This document shows, piece after piece, positions 51,040 to 58,903 of a DNA stretch of 64,000 nucleotides. Where the stretch lies: contig NZ_JAERRF010000017.1 in assembly GCF_016741875.1 (NCBI RefSeq), positions 62,001 through 126,000 on the forward strand, given 5' to 3'. Origin of the DNA: Streptomyces coffeae. Its GTDB lineage: Bacteria > Actinomycetota > Actinomycetes > Streptomycetales > Streptomycetaceae. Each line of letters starts with the position of its first letter. Positions within the stretch are counted from its first letter, which is position 1. The position numbers and the translations under genes were made by a program. The notes below the pieces were generated by a model that ran no database searches, was not told where the DNA came from, and saw nothing but the letters and a program-made list of their open reading frames with translations.

Positions 51040-52125
51040 ATGGCATTCACCTACGTCGAGGTGCGCGATCACGTCCTCAGCCCGGACGAGACACCGGCGC
51101 GCGGCCGGACCGTTTTCCTCCCCTCCGGGGTGATCCGCAACGACGATGTGGCGCAAGCCGTCGTGCCGGTCATCGGGACGTACGACAACGAGGGCCGTTG
51201 CACGGTCCGCCTCGCCGCGGCGAACGACCCCGATACCGAGCCGGAGGGCCTGACGTACTCGGCAGTCCGCATGGTGCGCGCTGACGATGGCACATGGCTT
51301 CCGTCCGCCCCGTTCTCCTTCGAGGTCCTCGCGGCCGACGCTCCTGGCGGCATCGACCTCCCAGAGCGAGCGACGGTCGAGGTCCTGCCCACGCTGATCC
51401 AGTACGCGCTTACGGTGGCCGGGGTGGAGCCGAACCCGGCGACCGGAAATGTGCCGCTGACGGCTGCGGACGTGGACGCTGACCCGGAGGGGACGGCCGC
51501 GACCGCGGTGTCCGCGCACGTGGCTGCGATGGATCCGCACGGTGACCGACTGGACGCCGCTGGGAAGTATGTCCCGCTGACCGACCCGAGACTCACTAAC
51601 GCGCGCACGCCCACCGCGCACGCTGGGAGCCACGCGTCCGGCGGCTCAGACCCGCTCACCCCCGCGGCGATCGGCGCGCTGACACAGGCTCTGGCCGACC
51701 TGCGGTACCTGCTCCAGACCGGCGGAAGCATCTCCGGCACGCTCTCGATCGCCGGGCTGCTGTCGCTCGCCGCCGGCGCCACAGCTACCGCCGCCGCGGC
51801 GGGCAACGTCGCCTACGGGGCGCTCGTGAGCGGCGACGGATTCGACCGGCACCGCATCTACGGCGACGGCAAGCAGGAGTGGGGCCCGGGCAACGCGGCC
51901 CGGGACACGAACCTGTACCGGTCCGCGGCCGACACGCTGCGCACGGACGACGGCCTGATCGTCGCGCTGGCCCTCCGGCACCTCGGCAGCACGCTCGGGT
52001 TCTACGGAGCCACGGCCGCCAGCAAACCCACGATCACCGGGTCCCGAGGCGGTAATGCCGCTCTGGCGTCGCTGCTCACTGCGCTCTCCACTCTTGGCCT
52101 GGTGACCGATAGCACCACGGCCTGA
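51040..52125 (+). CDS. Tail fibre protein
   Basis: The 361-residue protein has an N-terminal beta domain (YVEVRDHVLSPDETPARGRT), a helical stalk, the fibre motif GSHASGGSDPLTPAAIGAL near residue 198, and a C-terminal beta/receptor region ending LGLVTDSTTA. GAGGAGG precedes the ATG. It is likely a receptor-binding or fibre-tip part. Confidence 0.78.
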   Translation: MAFTYVEVRDHVLSPDETPARGRTVFLPSGVIRNDDVAQAVVPVIGTYDNEGRCTVRLAAANDPDTEPEGLTYSAVRMVRADDGTWLPSAPFSFEVLAADAPGGIDLPERATVEVLPTLIQYALTVAGVEPNPATGNVPLTAADVDADPEGTAATAVSAHVAAMDPHGDRLDAAGKYVPLTDPRLTNARTPTAHAGSHASGGSDPLTPAAIGALTQALADLRYLLQTGGSISGTLSIAGLLSLAAGATATAAAAGNVAYGALVSGDGFDRHRIYGDGKQEWGPGNAARDTNLYRSAADTLRTDDGLIVALALRHLGSTLGFYGATAASKPTITGSRGGNAALASLLTALSTLGLVTDSTTA

Positions 52126-52177
52126 TCGCCCGCCCCGTGCCAGTCGGCCGGGCCCCCTTCACACCAGGAGCACTCCC

Positions 52178-52447
52178 ATGCAGCAGATGCCCAGCGTCGG
52201 CCGCGTCGTCCACTACGTCAGCCACGGGACCCCGGTCCGTCCGGACGGCAGCCAGGCGTTCACCCAGCAGTGCCGGGCCGCGATCGTGACCGAGGTGGAC
52301 CCGACGGACCCCGACCGCGTTGGCCTCATGGTCGCCAACCCAACCGGCCAGTTCTTCCACCCGCTCGCGGCTGGCGGCTGCGTCCTCGACGAGGCGCCGG
52401 AGGGCGCGCGGGACGGCGGCTCTTGGCACTGGCCGGAGCGGGTGTGA
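52178..52447 (+). CDS. Small hypothetical protein before endolysin
   Basis: The 89-residue protein (MQQMPSVGRVVHYVSHGTPV) reads like a small beta-barrel seen next to endolysin genes in Streptomyces phages. AGGAG precedes the ATG. Function unknown. Confidence 0.65.
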   Translation: MQQMPSVGRVVHYVSHGTPVRPDGSQAFTQQCRAAIVTEVDPTDPDRVGLMVANPTGQFFHPLAAGGCVLDEAPEGARDGGSWHWPERV

Positions 52448-52518
52448 CCTCACCGCTTGATTCCTCTCGCCCTGTGCCACCCGGCCCGGGGCGTTCCTTC
52501 TTCCCCAGGAGTATCCGC

Positions 52519-53292
52519 ATGGCCGAACCACTGTCCGCTGCCGAGTTCCTCGCCGCGCTCAGGAAGGAAGGCGTGCGCGTCGTCGAGGTCGGCGACTGGC
52601 GGCACCACAACCGCAACTCGAAGGGCCCGTGGGGCCCGGTGAACGGTGTCATGGTCCACCACACCGTCACCTCCGGCACGCAGGCATCCGTAGACATCTG
52701 CCGCAACGGCTACACGGCCTTGCCGGGCCCGCTGTGCCATGGCGTGATCGCCAAGGACGGCACCGTGCACCTGGTCGGCTACGGCCGGGCGAACCACGCG
52801 GGCGGCGGGGATCCGGCGGTCCTCTCCCGCGTCGTCGCCGAGGACTACGGCGACCGGCCCCCGGCCCCGACGAAGGGCAACACGGACGGTACCGACGGGA
52901 ACCGGCACTTCTACGGCTTCGAGTGCATCAACCTCGGCAACGGCAAGGACGAGTGGCCGGACGCCCAGCTCGAGGCGATCGAGCGGGTGAGCGCGGCGAT
53001 CTGCCGGGCGCACGGCTGGACGGCCCGTTCGGTGATCGGCCATCTGGAGTGGTCCGCCGACAAGATCGACCCCAAGGGGTTCGGCATGGCCGGGATGCGC
53101 GGCCGGATCGCGGAGCGGCTGAAGCACCCGGCGGGCTGGGACAACGGCCAGAGCCAGCCGACGACGTACACGGTGAAGGCGAAGGACACCCTGACCGGGA
53201 TCGCCGAGGCCCACGGGCTCACGCTCGCTCAGCTCATCGACCTCAACCCCGCGCTGATCACTCCGGGCGACAAGCTCCGGATCAAGAAGTGA
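52519..53292 (+). CDS. Endolysin: N-acetylmuramoyl-L-alanine amidase with LysM
   Basis: In the 257-residue protein, residues 1-200 form an Amidase_2/PGRP domain with zinc-ligand histidines in MVHHTVT and GHLEWS and the aspartate in DKIDPKGFGM. A C-terminal LysM (TYTVKAKDTLTGIAEAHGLT, then LIDLNPALITPGDKL) binds peptidoglycan. There is no signal peptide, so export needs a holin. It cuts the stem peptide from glycan strands at lysis. Confidence 0.93.
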   Translation: MAEPLSAAEFLAALRKEGVRVVEVGDWRHHNRNSKGPWGPVNGVMVHHTVTSGTQASVDICRNGYTALPGPLCHGVIAKDGTVHLVGYGRANHAGGGDPAVLSRVVAEDYGDRPPAPTKGNTDGTDGNRHFYGFECINLGNGKDEWPDAQLEAIERVSAAICRAHGWTARSVIGHLEWSADKIDPKGFGMAGMRGRIAERLKHPAGWDNGQSQPTTYTVKAKDTLTGIAEAHGLTLAQLIDLNPALITPGDKLRIKK

Positions 53293-53301
53293 GGTAGACC
53301 C

Positions 53302-53529
53302 ATGGCACAGTCCGCTCCTGTCGAGGCGAAGGTGAAGGCCGCGACCACCGCGACCTTCCTCGTCTCGCTCGTTCTCGCCGTCCTCAACTCGGTCGCGGCG
53401 GACGAGTCGCTGCTCGATCCGTTGCCCGGCTGGCTCCAGGTGATCGTCATCGCTCTCGTCCCGCCTGGGATCGCCTTCCTCACCGGGTACCAGGCGCGGC
53501 ACACCTCGCGCGGCCCGTCCGCCTTGTAG
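53302..53529 (+). CDS. Holin-like protein
   Basis: A 75-residue protein with two membrane helices (TATFLVSLVLAVLNSVAA and WLQVIVIALVPPGIAFLTG) and short polar ends. The size and position after endolysin fit a class II holin. Confidence 0.82.
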   Translation: MAQSAPVEAKVKAATTATFLVSLVLAVLNSVAADESLLDPLPGWLQVIVIALVPPGIAFLTGYQARHTSRGPSAL

Positions 53530-53538
53530 GAGGCCCTG

Positions 53539-53814
53539 TTGGACGCCACCGCCGCTACCGCCCTCGGCGCTCTGCTCGTCGGCCTCGGCGGGCTGGCTAC
53601 AGCGGTGGTGACGTTCCTGGGGAAGCGGTCTGAGAACGCGATCACTGGCTATACCAGCCTGACTGACCAGCTCCAGGAGGAGCTGGCAACGAAGAAAGTC
53701 GAGCTGGCCGAGAAGAGCGCGGCCCTGGCTGTCGAGGCCGCAGAGCGGGCGAGGGCCGAGGCGGAGAACGCCCGACTGCGCGGCATCATCACTCAACTCG
53801 GAGGCTCCCCGTGA
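53539..53814 (+). CDS. Second holin/antiholin-like protein
   Basis: A 91-residue protein with an N-terminal membrane helix (ALGALLVGLGGLATAVVTFL) and a charged coiled coil (KKVELAEKSAALAVEAAERA). TTG start with TAGGAGG upstream. Probably modulates the holin. Confidence 0.68.
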   Translation: MDATAATALGALLVGLGGLATAVVTFLGKRSENAITGYTSLTDQLQEELATKKVELAEKSAALAVEAAERARAEAENARLRGIITQLGGSP

Positions 53815-54494
53815 CCCGCACTCAGCGAGCTCTCGCCCAGCGTTGGCGCACGATCGCGCTCGCGTGCTGGCTGGTGGCGATCAGCGGCGCGGTGCTGCTG
53901 GTGTGGGCGCGCATAGACTCCGCCGACCGCCGCGGTGACCATCTGGCGGCGGAGGCCGACCGGCGGGGCACAGCGGTCAGCACGCTGGCCGGGGACGTGC
54001 GGGTGCTGCGGGCTCAGATCCAGGCCAAGGGCGACACCCCGAAGGCGCCAGACCCCACCCGTGCGGTGGAGGATCTGCCGGCGCGGGCGGAGGTGCCGGT
54101 GCCGATCCCGGGCCCGCGCGGGCCTGAGGGGAGCCCTGGGCGGGCGGGTCGGGATGGGACGTCGGGCAGCCCTGGCCCGTCGGGACCGGCGGGGTCTTCG
54201 GGCAAGCCTGGTTCCGACGGGGCCGATGGGTCCGATGGCGCGGCCGGGCAGCAGGGCGAGCGTGGTCCGGCCGGTCCGCAAGGCCCCCCGGGTCCGGCGG
54301 GCGCGGATGGGCAGGATGGCGCGGACGGCCGGGCCGGGCAGGATGGGCAGACGTGCCCGGATGGATACAGCCTCCAGCCGCCGCCGGATGATCCGGATGC
54401 GCTGGTGTGTAGGAGGGACGGAGCCCCTGCGCCCGAGCCCAGTCCGGCGTTGACGCCACCAGCCGCACTCGCCCCGGACCGACGCCGCCTCTGA
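53811..54494 (+). CDS. Membrane-anchored collagen-like protein in lysis cassette
   Basis: The 227-residue protein has an N-terminal membrane helix (ACWLVAISGAVLLVWARID), then a coiled-coil stalk. A run of collagen-type Gly-X-Y triplets spans about 100-180 (GPRGPEGSPGRAGRDGTSG, later GPAGPQGPPGPAGADGQDG), followed by CPDGYSLQPPPDDPDALVCR, a Cys-bounded cap. The trimer would extend outside the membrane. A spanin-like or envelope role is possible. It overlaps the preceding gene. Confidence 0.72.
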   Translation: MTRTQRALAQRWRTIALACWLVAISGAVLLVWARIDSADRRGDHLAAEADRRGTAVSTLAGDVRVLRAQIQAKGDTPKAPDPTRAVEDLPARAEVPVPIPGPRGPEGSPGRAGRDGTSGSPGPSGPAGSSGKPGSDGADGSDGAAGQQGERGPAGPQGPPGPAGADGQDGADGRAGQDGQTCPDGYSLQPPPDDPDALVCRRDGAPAPEPSPALTPPAALAPDRRRL

Positions 54495-54503
54495 TGATCG
54501 ATC

Positions 54504-54533
54504 GCCCCCTCTGGCCTTCGTGCCGGAGGGGGC
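54504..54533 (+). terminator. Terminator of the late operon
   Basis: A 12-bp stem with one mismatch, GCCCCCTCTGGC/GCCGGAGGGGGC, loop CTTCGT, followed by CTTTC. A second, weaker GGCCCC/GGGGCC hairpin follows at 54560-54581. Confidence 0.8.
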
Positions 54534-54614
54534 CTTTCGTCATGCCCGGGAAGCACGACGGCCCCCGCCGAAGCAGGGGCCAATCGGCCATACCGCAGGA
54601 GCCGTCCAGCGGTA

Positions 54615-54640
54615 CCGTTCTGAGTGTCAGCACAGAACGG
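54615..54640. promoter_or_regulatory. Operator candidate upstream of XRE-TPR regulator
   Basis: CCGTTCTG (54615-54622) and CAGAACGG (54633-54640) form a perfect 8-bp inverted repeat with a 10-base spacer, just upstream of the regulator ATG. Autoregulation is likely. Confidence 0.55.
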
Positions 54641-54648
54641 AGTTCAGA

Positions 54649-55860
54649 ATGCCATACGGCACTGACGAACACACCGGTGGAGTTGGACAGCGCATCGCCG
54701 AGCTGCGCGCCGTCCGCGGCTACTCACTACGTCAGCTCAGCCAACGCGCTCACGTCTCCGCCTCCATGCTCTCGATGATCGAGAAGGGAGACCGGAACGC
54801 CAGCGAGGTAATCGTGGCCGCCGTCGCCCGCGCCCTCGACGTGGGCGTCTCCAACCTGCGCGGCCAGCCCTACCGCGAGCAGCTCCAACAGGACCGCATC
54901 GACCGTATGATCGAGCCCCTCGGAGGGGCCCTCGACAACTGGGACTTGGCGCCGGACCCGGCTGCGCCTCCGCCGCGCCCGCTGGCGGAGCTCCGCGCCG
55001 CCGTGGCGGACACGGTCGAGATGCGCGCGGCCGCCAACCTCGGCGGGCTGGCGGAGAACCTGCCGCCGCTGCTGGCCGAGATCGTTCATGCGATCCACCT
55101 CCACGACCAGCCCGGCCGGACCCGGGAGGAGTTGCACGGGCTTCAGGCCGAGGCAGCCCGCGGGGTGTGGCGGGTGGCGTACCGGGTTGGGGAGATGCAC
55201 CTTGCCCGGCTCGCGCTGTCCCGGATGGCGCATGCCGCAGTGCAGTCCGGGGACCCCCGGCAGGTGGCGGTTGAGCGGTGGATGCGTGCCCAGACGTCGG
55301 TGGAGAGCGGCCGGCCGGGCGTCGATGTTGGTCTGCGCCTGGTGGATCAGGCGCTTCGCGACCTTGACGACGACGGCAGTCCGGAGACCCGTGCAGTACG
55401 GGGCGCACTACACCTCAAGGGGTCGATCCTGGCGTCGAGGCGCGGCGACAAGGATGGGTCGGACGCATGGCTGGAGGAGGCGCGGGGGATCGCCCGGGAG
55501 ACCGGGGAGACACGGACCTATGAGCTCACGTTCGGTCCGACGAATGTGGAGCTGCACGCGGTTGCTGCTGCGGCCGACCGGGATAAGCATGGGCTGGCGC
55601 TGAAGCGTGCGGCGAAGGTGCGGATCCCGGAGGACTATCCGCCGGGCCGGGCTGGGCACTTCTACATCGACCTGGCGCGGGCTCAAGTGTGGACGGCGCG
55701 GCACGATGAGGCGTTCGCCTCGCTGGTGAAGGCGCGGGAGGTGGCGCCGCAGATGACGCGGCATCACCCGCAGGTGCATGAGACGGCTGCGGCGTTGCGG
55801 CGGGCTCGGGCGCGAGTGTCAGATCCGCTTCGGGATTTCTCCCTGTGGTGCGGCGTGTAG
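54649..55860 (+). CDS. XRE regulator with TPR-like domain, first gene of four-gene cassette
   Basis: The 403-residue protein has an HTH at about residues 13-65 (RIAELRAVRGYSLRQLSQRA, then VSASMLSMIEKGDRN). The remaining 330 residues are TPR-like helices, as in actinobacterial signal-responsive XRE regulators. Its last 45 residues align with the C terminus of the host protein at 63851-64000. The ATG at 54649 sits 9 bases after the palindrome; longer frames cross terminators. It probably controls the three genes downstream. Confidence 0.85.
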   Translation: MPYGTDEHTGGVGQRIAELRAVRGYSLRQLSQRAHVSASMLSMIEKGDRNASEVIVAAVARALDVGVSNLRGQPYREQLQQDRIDRMIEPLGGALDNWDLAPDPAAPPPRPLAELRAAVADTVEMRAAANLGGLAENLPPLLAEIVHAIHLHDQPGRTREELHGLQAEAARGVWRVAYRVGEMHLARLALSRMAHAAVQSGDPRQVAVERWMRAQTSVESGRPGVDVGLRLVDQALRDLDDDGSPETRAVRGALHLKGSILASRRGDKDGSDAWLEEARGIARETGETRTYELTFGPTNVELHAVAAAADRDKHGLALKRAAKVRIPEDYPPGRAGHFYIDLARAQVWTARHDEAFASLVKAREVAPQMTRHHPQVHETAAALRRARARVSDPLRDFSLWCGV

Positions 55861-55887
55861 CGCACTGATCACTGTAGGTCAAGGACC

Positions 55888-55914
55888 CTGGTGTTCACAG
55901 TCTGTGGACGCCAG
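55888..55914. promoter_or_regulatory. 27-bp near-perfect palindrome before second cassette gene
   Basis: The centre CACAGTCTGTG is extended by GT/AC and CTGG/CCAG, giving 11 of 13 paired positions per arm. It lies in the 115-bp gap after the regulator. It is a strong operator candidate. Confidence 0.65.
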
Positions 55915-55975
55915 AGTCTTGCCGCGTCGGCACGATGTGACGGTCAGCACACAAACCCGTTGCATGGAGCCGACC

Positions 55976-56566
55976 ATGACGACCAACACCCTGCCCTGGA
56001 CGCCACCCGCCGCTACGGACGTCGAGCCGTTACGCGTAGGGGAGTCGTGGGACGCGGTCCGCGTCTCGCCGCCCGTCGGTGAACGCGCCCTCGCCCTCCT
56101 CGGCGACGACACCGGTGCTGTCATCCAGGACGCCCACGGCACCTTCTACTGGCTCGTCGCCATCGGCTCCGCCGCCAGCTGGCACCTCCGCGGGACCCGC
56201 GTCCTGTGCGAGCTGGTCGACGAGGTCACCTACCTCGGTGTGCCCCCGGCCGACTGGCACGACGGCCCCCGCATCCACTGGCGCGTCCCGCTCGGCCCCG
56301 ACCGCTACCTCACCAACGCCCGACTCCTGTGGGAGGCCCTGGCCGCCGCCGACCACGCCGAGCTCGGGCCCCGCGTCGAAGGGCGGCAGCTCTGTTTCCG
56401 CTGCCAGCTGCCGACGGATGAACCGGTGATCGTCGGCCAGGAGCACGGTGGCAGCCTCGGCGGCGGCATCATCTACGCCTGCCCGACCCACGCCCCGGAC
56501 TACCAGCGGCACGACCCGCTGGTGCTGCTGGACGCGCTGCGCTGCGGCCCGGAGGCCGGAGCCTGA
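55976..56566 (+). CDS. Cassette protein with treble-clef-like zinc motif
   Basis: The 196-residue protein ends with Cys140-x2-Cys143 (CFRCQLPTDEPVIV) and Cys169-x2-His172 (ACPTHAPDY), a probable zinc site. The upstream 130 residues show a conserved segment (GAVIQDAHGTFYWLVAIGSA). It aligns along its whole length with the host protein at 63085-63684, including YLGVPPA/TLLGVPPA and CQLPTDEPVIV. Codon 19 (Leu) is TTA. Function unknown; family not identified. Confidence 0.8.
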   Translation: MTTNTLPWTPPAATDVEPLRVGESWDAVRVSPPVGERALALLGDDTGAVIQDAHGTFYWLVAIGSAASWHLRGTRVLCELVDEVTYLGVPPADWHDGPRIHWRVPLGPDRYLTNARLLWEALAAADHAELGPRVEGRQLCFRCQLPTDEPVIVGQEHGGSLGGGIIYACPTHAPDYQRHDPLVLLDALRCGPEAGA

Positions 56567-56745
56567 TGACCAGCAAGCAGACCACCGCCCTGCCCACGGC
56601 AGAGCAGGAGTGGCGCACAGCAATCGAGCACGCCGCGTGCTGCCTGGCGTGCCAGACACCGGCCGCCATGTGCGAGACGGGCGAGGCACTGCTCGCCGCG
56701 TACAGCTCCGCCGCTCGGCAGGCCCGGTCAGGTGATGCCGGATGA
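56566..56745 (+). CDS. Small cysteine-rich cassette protein
   Basis: A 59-residue protein with AIEHAACCLACQTPAAMCE, a CxxC plus a third Cys. It matches the host protein at 62900-63088 (AIEHAAGCHACRTRGAVCE). TGATG overlap upstream, ATGA overlap downstream. Probably metal-binding; function unknown. Confidence 0.75.
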   Translation: MTSKQTTALPTAEQEWRTAIEHAACCLACQTPAAMCETGEALLAAYSSAARQARSGDAG

Positions 56746-56888
56746 GGCACCGCCGGCAACCCGTCACGGTGCGCGCCGCCCTGTGGTGCTTCCGGGCAGC
56801 CCGCGCCGGTGTGGTCCTCGGCGCGATGCTCGGCGTCTTGGCCGCCGTCGTAGCCCTGTGCATCGCGGGCGATCCGTCCACCCCATAG
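56742..56888 (+). CDS. Small single-pass membrane cassette protein
   Basis: A 48-residue protein: basic N terminus (MRHRRQPVTVRAALWCFRAA), then one membrane helix (VVLGAMLGVLAAVVALCIA) and AGDPSTP. It matches the host protein at 62788-62907, which ends ALCLAGDPAR. Confidence 0.72.
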   Translation: MRHRRQPVTVRAALWCFRAARAGVVLGAMLGVLAAVVALCIAGDPSTP

Positions 56889-56965
56889 ACCGGGTGGGCC
56901 GTCGGCGGTCCGGGGATCCCCCGCCCCGGGCACGGCTTCGCGCTGGCGGCCCGCCCTCCCAGGCA

Positions 56966-57007
56966 CCCTGCGGTCGGTGCAGCCAGTCACGGCCGCCGAC
57001 CGCAGGG
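56966..57007 (+). terminator. 12-bp hairpin after cassette
   Basis: CCCTGCGGTCGG (56966-56977) and CCGACCGCAGGG (56996-57007) pair perfectly around an 18-base loop in the 254-bp gap before the next gene. Confidence 0.55.
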
Positions 57008-57142
57008 CAGGGACTCCGGCCCCGAGATGGGGCTCGCGGGGCGGAGTCCCCACACGAAAAGGCCCCCGCCCCGGATCGCGCGCTTGGACGGCCAGCGACC
57101 GGGACGGAGACCGTGCACCACCCCACTCAGAGAGGCAGGCAC

Positions 57143-57598
57143 ATGGCCGAACGTACGGCATTACTGGACGACGCACAGCGACAAGGCGTCACCCAGACCG
57201 TCATGGATGCCAACCCCGACATGACGGCCGAGATGGCGGGCCGCATCGTCGACGAGGCAGCCAAGTTCGTCCTCACCGCCGCGGAGTTCCCGCAAGCGGC
57301 ACTGACACCGTCACGGGTCGTCGACGAGGGATGGCATGCCCTCATCCTCCACACCCGCCTGTACAAGGCACTGTGCGCGCGGCGAGGAAACTATGTGGAG
57401 CACGCGCCGGGCTACGACCCGGAGAACTACGATCCGGCGATCCTCACACGTACGCAGGCCATGATGCGGGAGGCGGGATTCACCCCCGACGAAGAGCTGT
57501 GGACAGCGCCGGACAAGCCCCTCGTTGCCGTGGCGGCGAAGTGCCAGCACTCAGACGACGGCGGCCCGATCGTCATCATCCCCAAGCCCAAGGGCTGA
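57143..57598 (+). CDS. Hypothetical protein with DEGWH...HAPGY motif
   Basis: The 151-residue protein contains VVDEGWHALILHTRLYKALC and later YVEHAPGYDPENYDP. This arrangement resembles the conserved DxxWH...Y...C...H.P motif of GRDP-like/glycine-rich-domain-associated proteins. Codon 7 (Leu) is TTA. The role is unknown; it lies in the attR-side cargo zone. Confidence 0.68.
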   Translation: MAERTALLDDAQRQGVTQTVMDANPDMTAEMAGRIVDEAAKFVLTAAEFPQAALTPSRVVDEGWHALILHTRLYKALCARRGNYVEHAPGYDPENYDPAILTRTQAMMREAGFTPDEELWTAPDKPLVAVAAKCQHSDDGGPIVIIPKPKG

Positions 57599-57639
57599 CC
57601 CGCCCCGTAAGCTGCGGACCGGAAGAGAGGAGCACACCG

Positions 57640-57783
57640 ATGGAGTGGATCGACCCGAGGTACGCCGAGCTGGTCGCCGCCATGCGGACCGCTCAGGCGG
57701 AGGCCGAGGACGACGCGACCGAGGCCGGCCGTCTTCAGGGGTTCATCGTGCCTGACTCCAACCCCGGCCCGCTGCCGCGCTGA
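57640..57783 (+). CDS. Small acidic hypothetical protein
   Basis: A 47-residue protein MEWIDPRYAELVAAMRTAQA..., with GAGAGGAG 6 bases before the ATG. Helical and acidic. No family recognised. Confidence 0.55.
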   Translation: MEWIDPRYAELVAAMRTAQAEAEDDATEAGRLQGFIVPDSNPGPLPR

Positions 57784-57806
57784 ATCGGGCCACAGCCCGA
57801 GTGAAA

Positions 57807-57864
57807 GGGTGGGCGGCCGGACCGACACGCGCCAGCTGCCCACCCACGCTCCCCCCGGCCGCCC
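57807..57864 (+). promoter_or_regulatory. Two competing hairpins sharing a 5' arm
   Basis: GGGTGGGC (57807-57814) can pair with GCCCACCC (57838-57845), while the overlapping GGGCGGCCGG (57811-57820) can pair with CCGGCCGCCC (57855-57864). The pairings exclude each other. It could be a terminator with an alternative fold in the 267-bp gap before the Scr1-type regulator. Confidence 0.4.
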
Positions 57865-58050
57865 GCTGACGGTGAGGACGGACCGGCCGGGGTGGGGCTT
57901 TGCATGACTGTCTGGAAAGCAGCGGAGCCCCGTGAAGATTTAGCGCACGGTCCCTAGCGCCTGTTGGGTTATGGGTGTTAACTGCCGTCCACAGCTTTGA
58001 GAGAATCAAATGTAGCAACACGTTCCGGCCACGGACGGGAGTGCTCGCGC

Positions 58051-58893
58051 ATGCCCAATGCCAGCCCAGCCAGCCCAGCCAGCCCCGATGTACTGCGCCA
58101 GCAGGTCGGCGAACTGCTGCGCCGCTGGCGCGAGCGCGCCGGGATCTCGGTGGAAACCGCTGTATCGGAAACCGCCCTGAGCGCTCCATCGCTCTGGCGC
58201 TGGGAGGCCGGCACGCTGCCGAGGAAACCCAAAACCGACACGATTGAGGCTCTGCTGCGGCTCTACGGGGCAGCCGACGACGAGATCGCAGCGATCCTCG
58301 ACCTCGCCGAGAAGGCGGCGGCGCGCCCCTGGTGGCACCCGTACCGCTTCCAACTGCCGGGCTGGGTACAGGCGTCCATCGCCTATGCGGAGTCCAGCAC
58401 AATGATCCGGATCTACGCCCCCCACAGGATCCCGGACTTGCTCCAGACCCCGGGCTATGCCCAGGCGCGTGGGTGCGACGAGGTGGGCCTGAGTCTGCTT
58501 GCTCGTCGGCAGGCAGTGCTGCACCGCGCCACCCCAGAGCGTCCGCGCCTGTGGGTCATCCTGGACGAATCGATCTTTTGCCGGTCGGTGAGCGGCGATC
58601 CCGAGGTGCTGTGTGAGCAGATCGATCACCTGATCTACCTGACGTCTCGTCGACGATTCACCCTCCAGATCGTGCCGCTCACCACCACCGGACAGCCAGC
58701 GGCAGAGCCGTTCACGATCTACCGCCTGGCGCCGCAGGAACTGCCCGATGTCGTTTGTCGTGAAGTTTTGGACGGCGGCCAGTTCACCGATGACCGCGAC
58801 AGCGTCGGTGTCTACCGCGTGGCGTGGGACGCATACGCCCGCGCTCTCTCGCCCATGGACTCGCTGGCACTACTCAAATCCATACATGCGTAA
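58051..58893 (+). CDS. Scr1/DUF5753-family XRE regulator
   Basis: The 280-residue protein has an HTH at about 12-65 (LLRRWRERAGISVETAVSET) and a DUF5753 domain with WHPYRFQLPGWVQASIAYAE, IPDLLQTPGYAQA and FTLQIVPLTTTGQPA, all family hallmarks. It is usually paired with a small DUF397 protein, but here the next gene is a methyltransferase. The ATG at 58051 has GGGAG upstream. It probably controls the neighbouring gene. Confidence 0.9.
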   Translation: MPNASPASPASPDVLRQQVGELLRRWRERAGISVETAVSETALSAPSLWRWEAGTLPRKPKTDTIEALLRLYGAADDEIAAILDLAEKAAARPWWHPYRFQLPGWVQASIAYAESSTMIRIYAPHRIPDLLQTPGYAQARGCDEVGLSLLARRQAVLHRATPERPRLWVILDESIFCRSVSGDPEVLCEQIDHLIYLTSRRRFTLQIVPLTTTGQPAAEPFTIYRLAPQELPDVVCREVLDGGQFTDDRDSVGVYRVAWDAYARALSPMDSLALLKSIHA

Positions 58894-58903
58894 GGGGGCA
58901 CTA

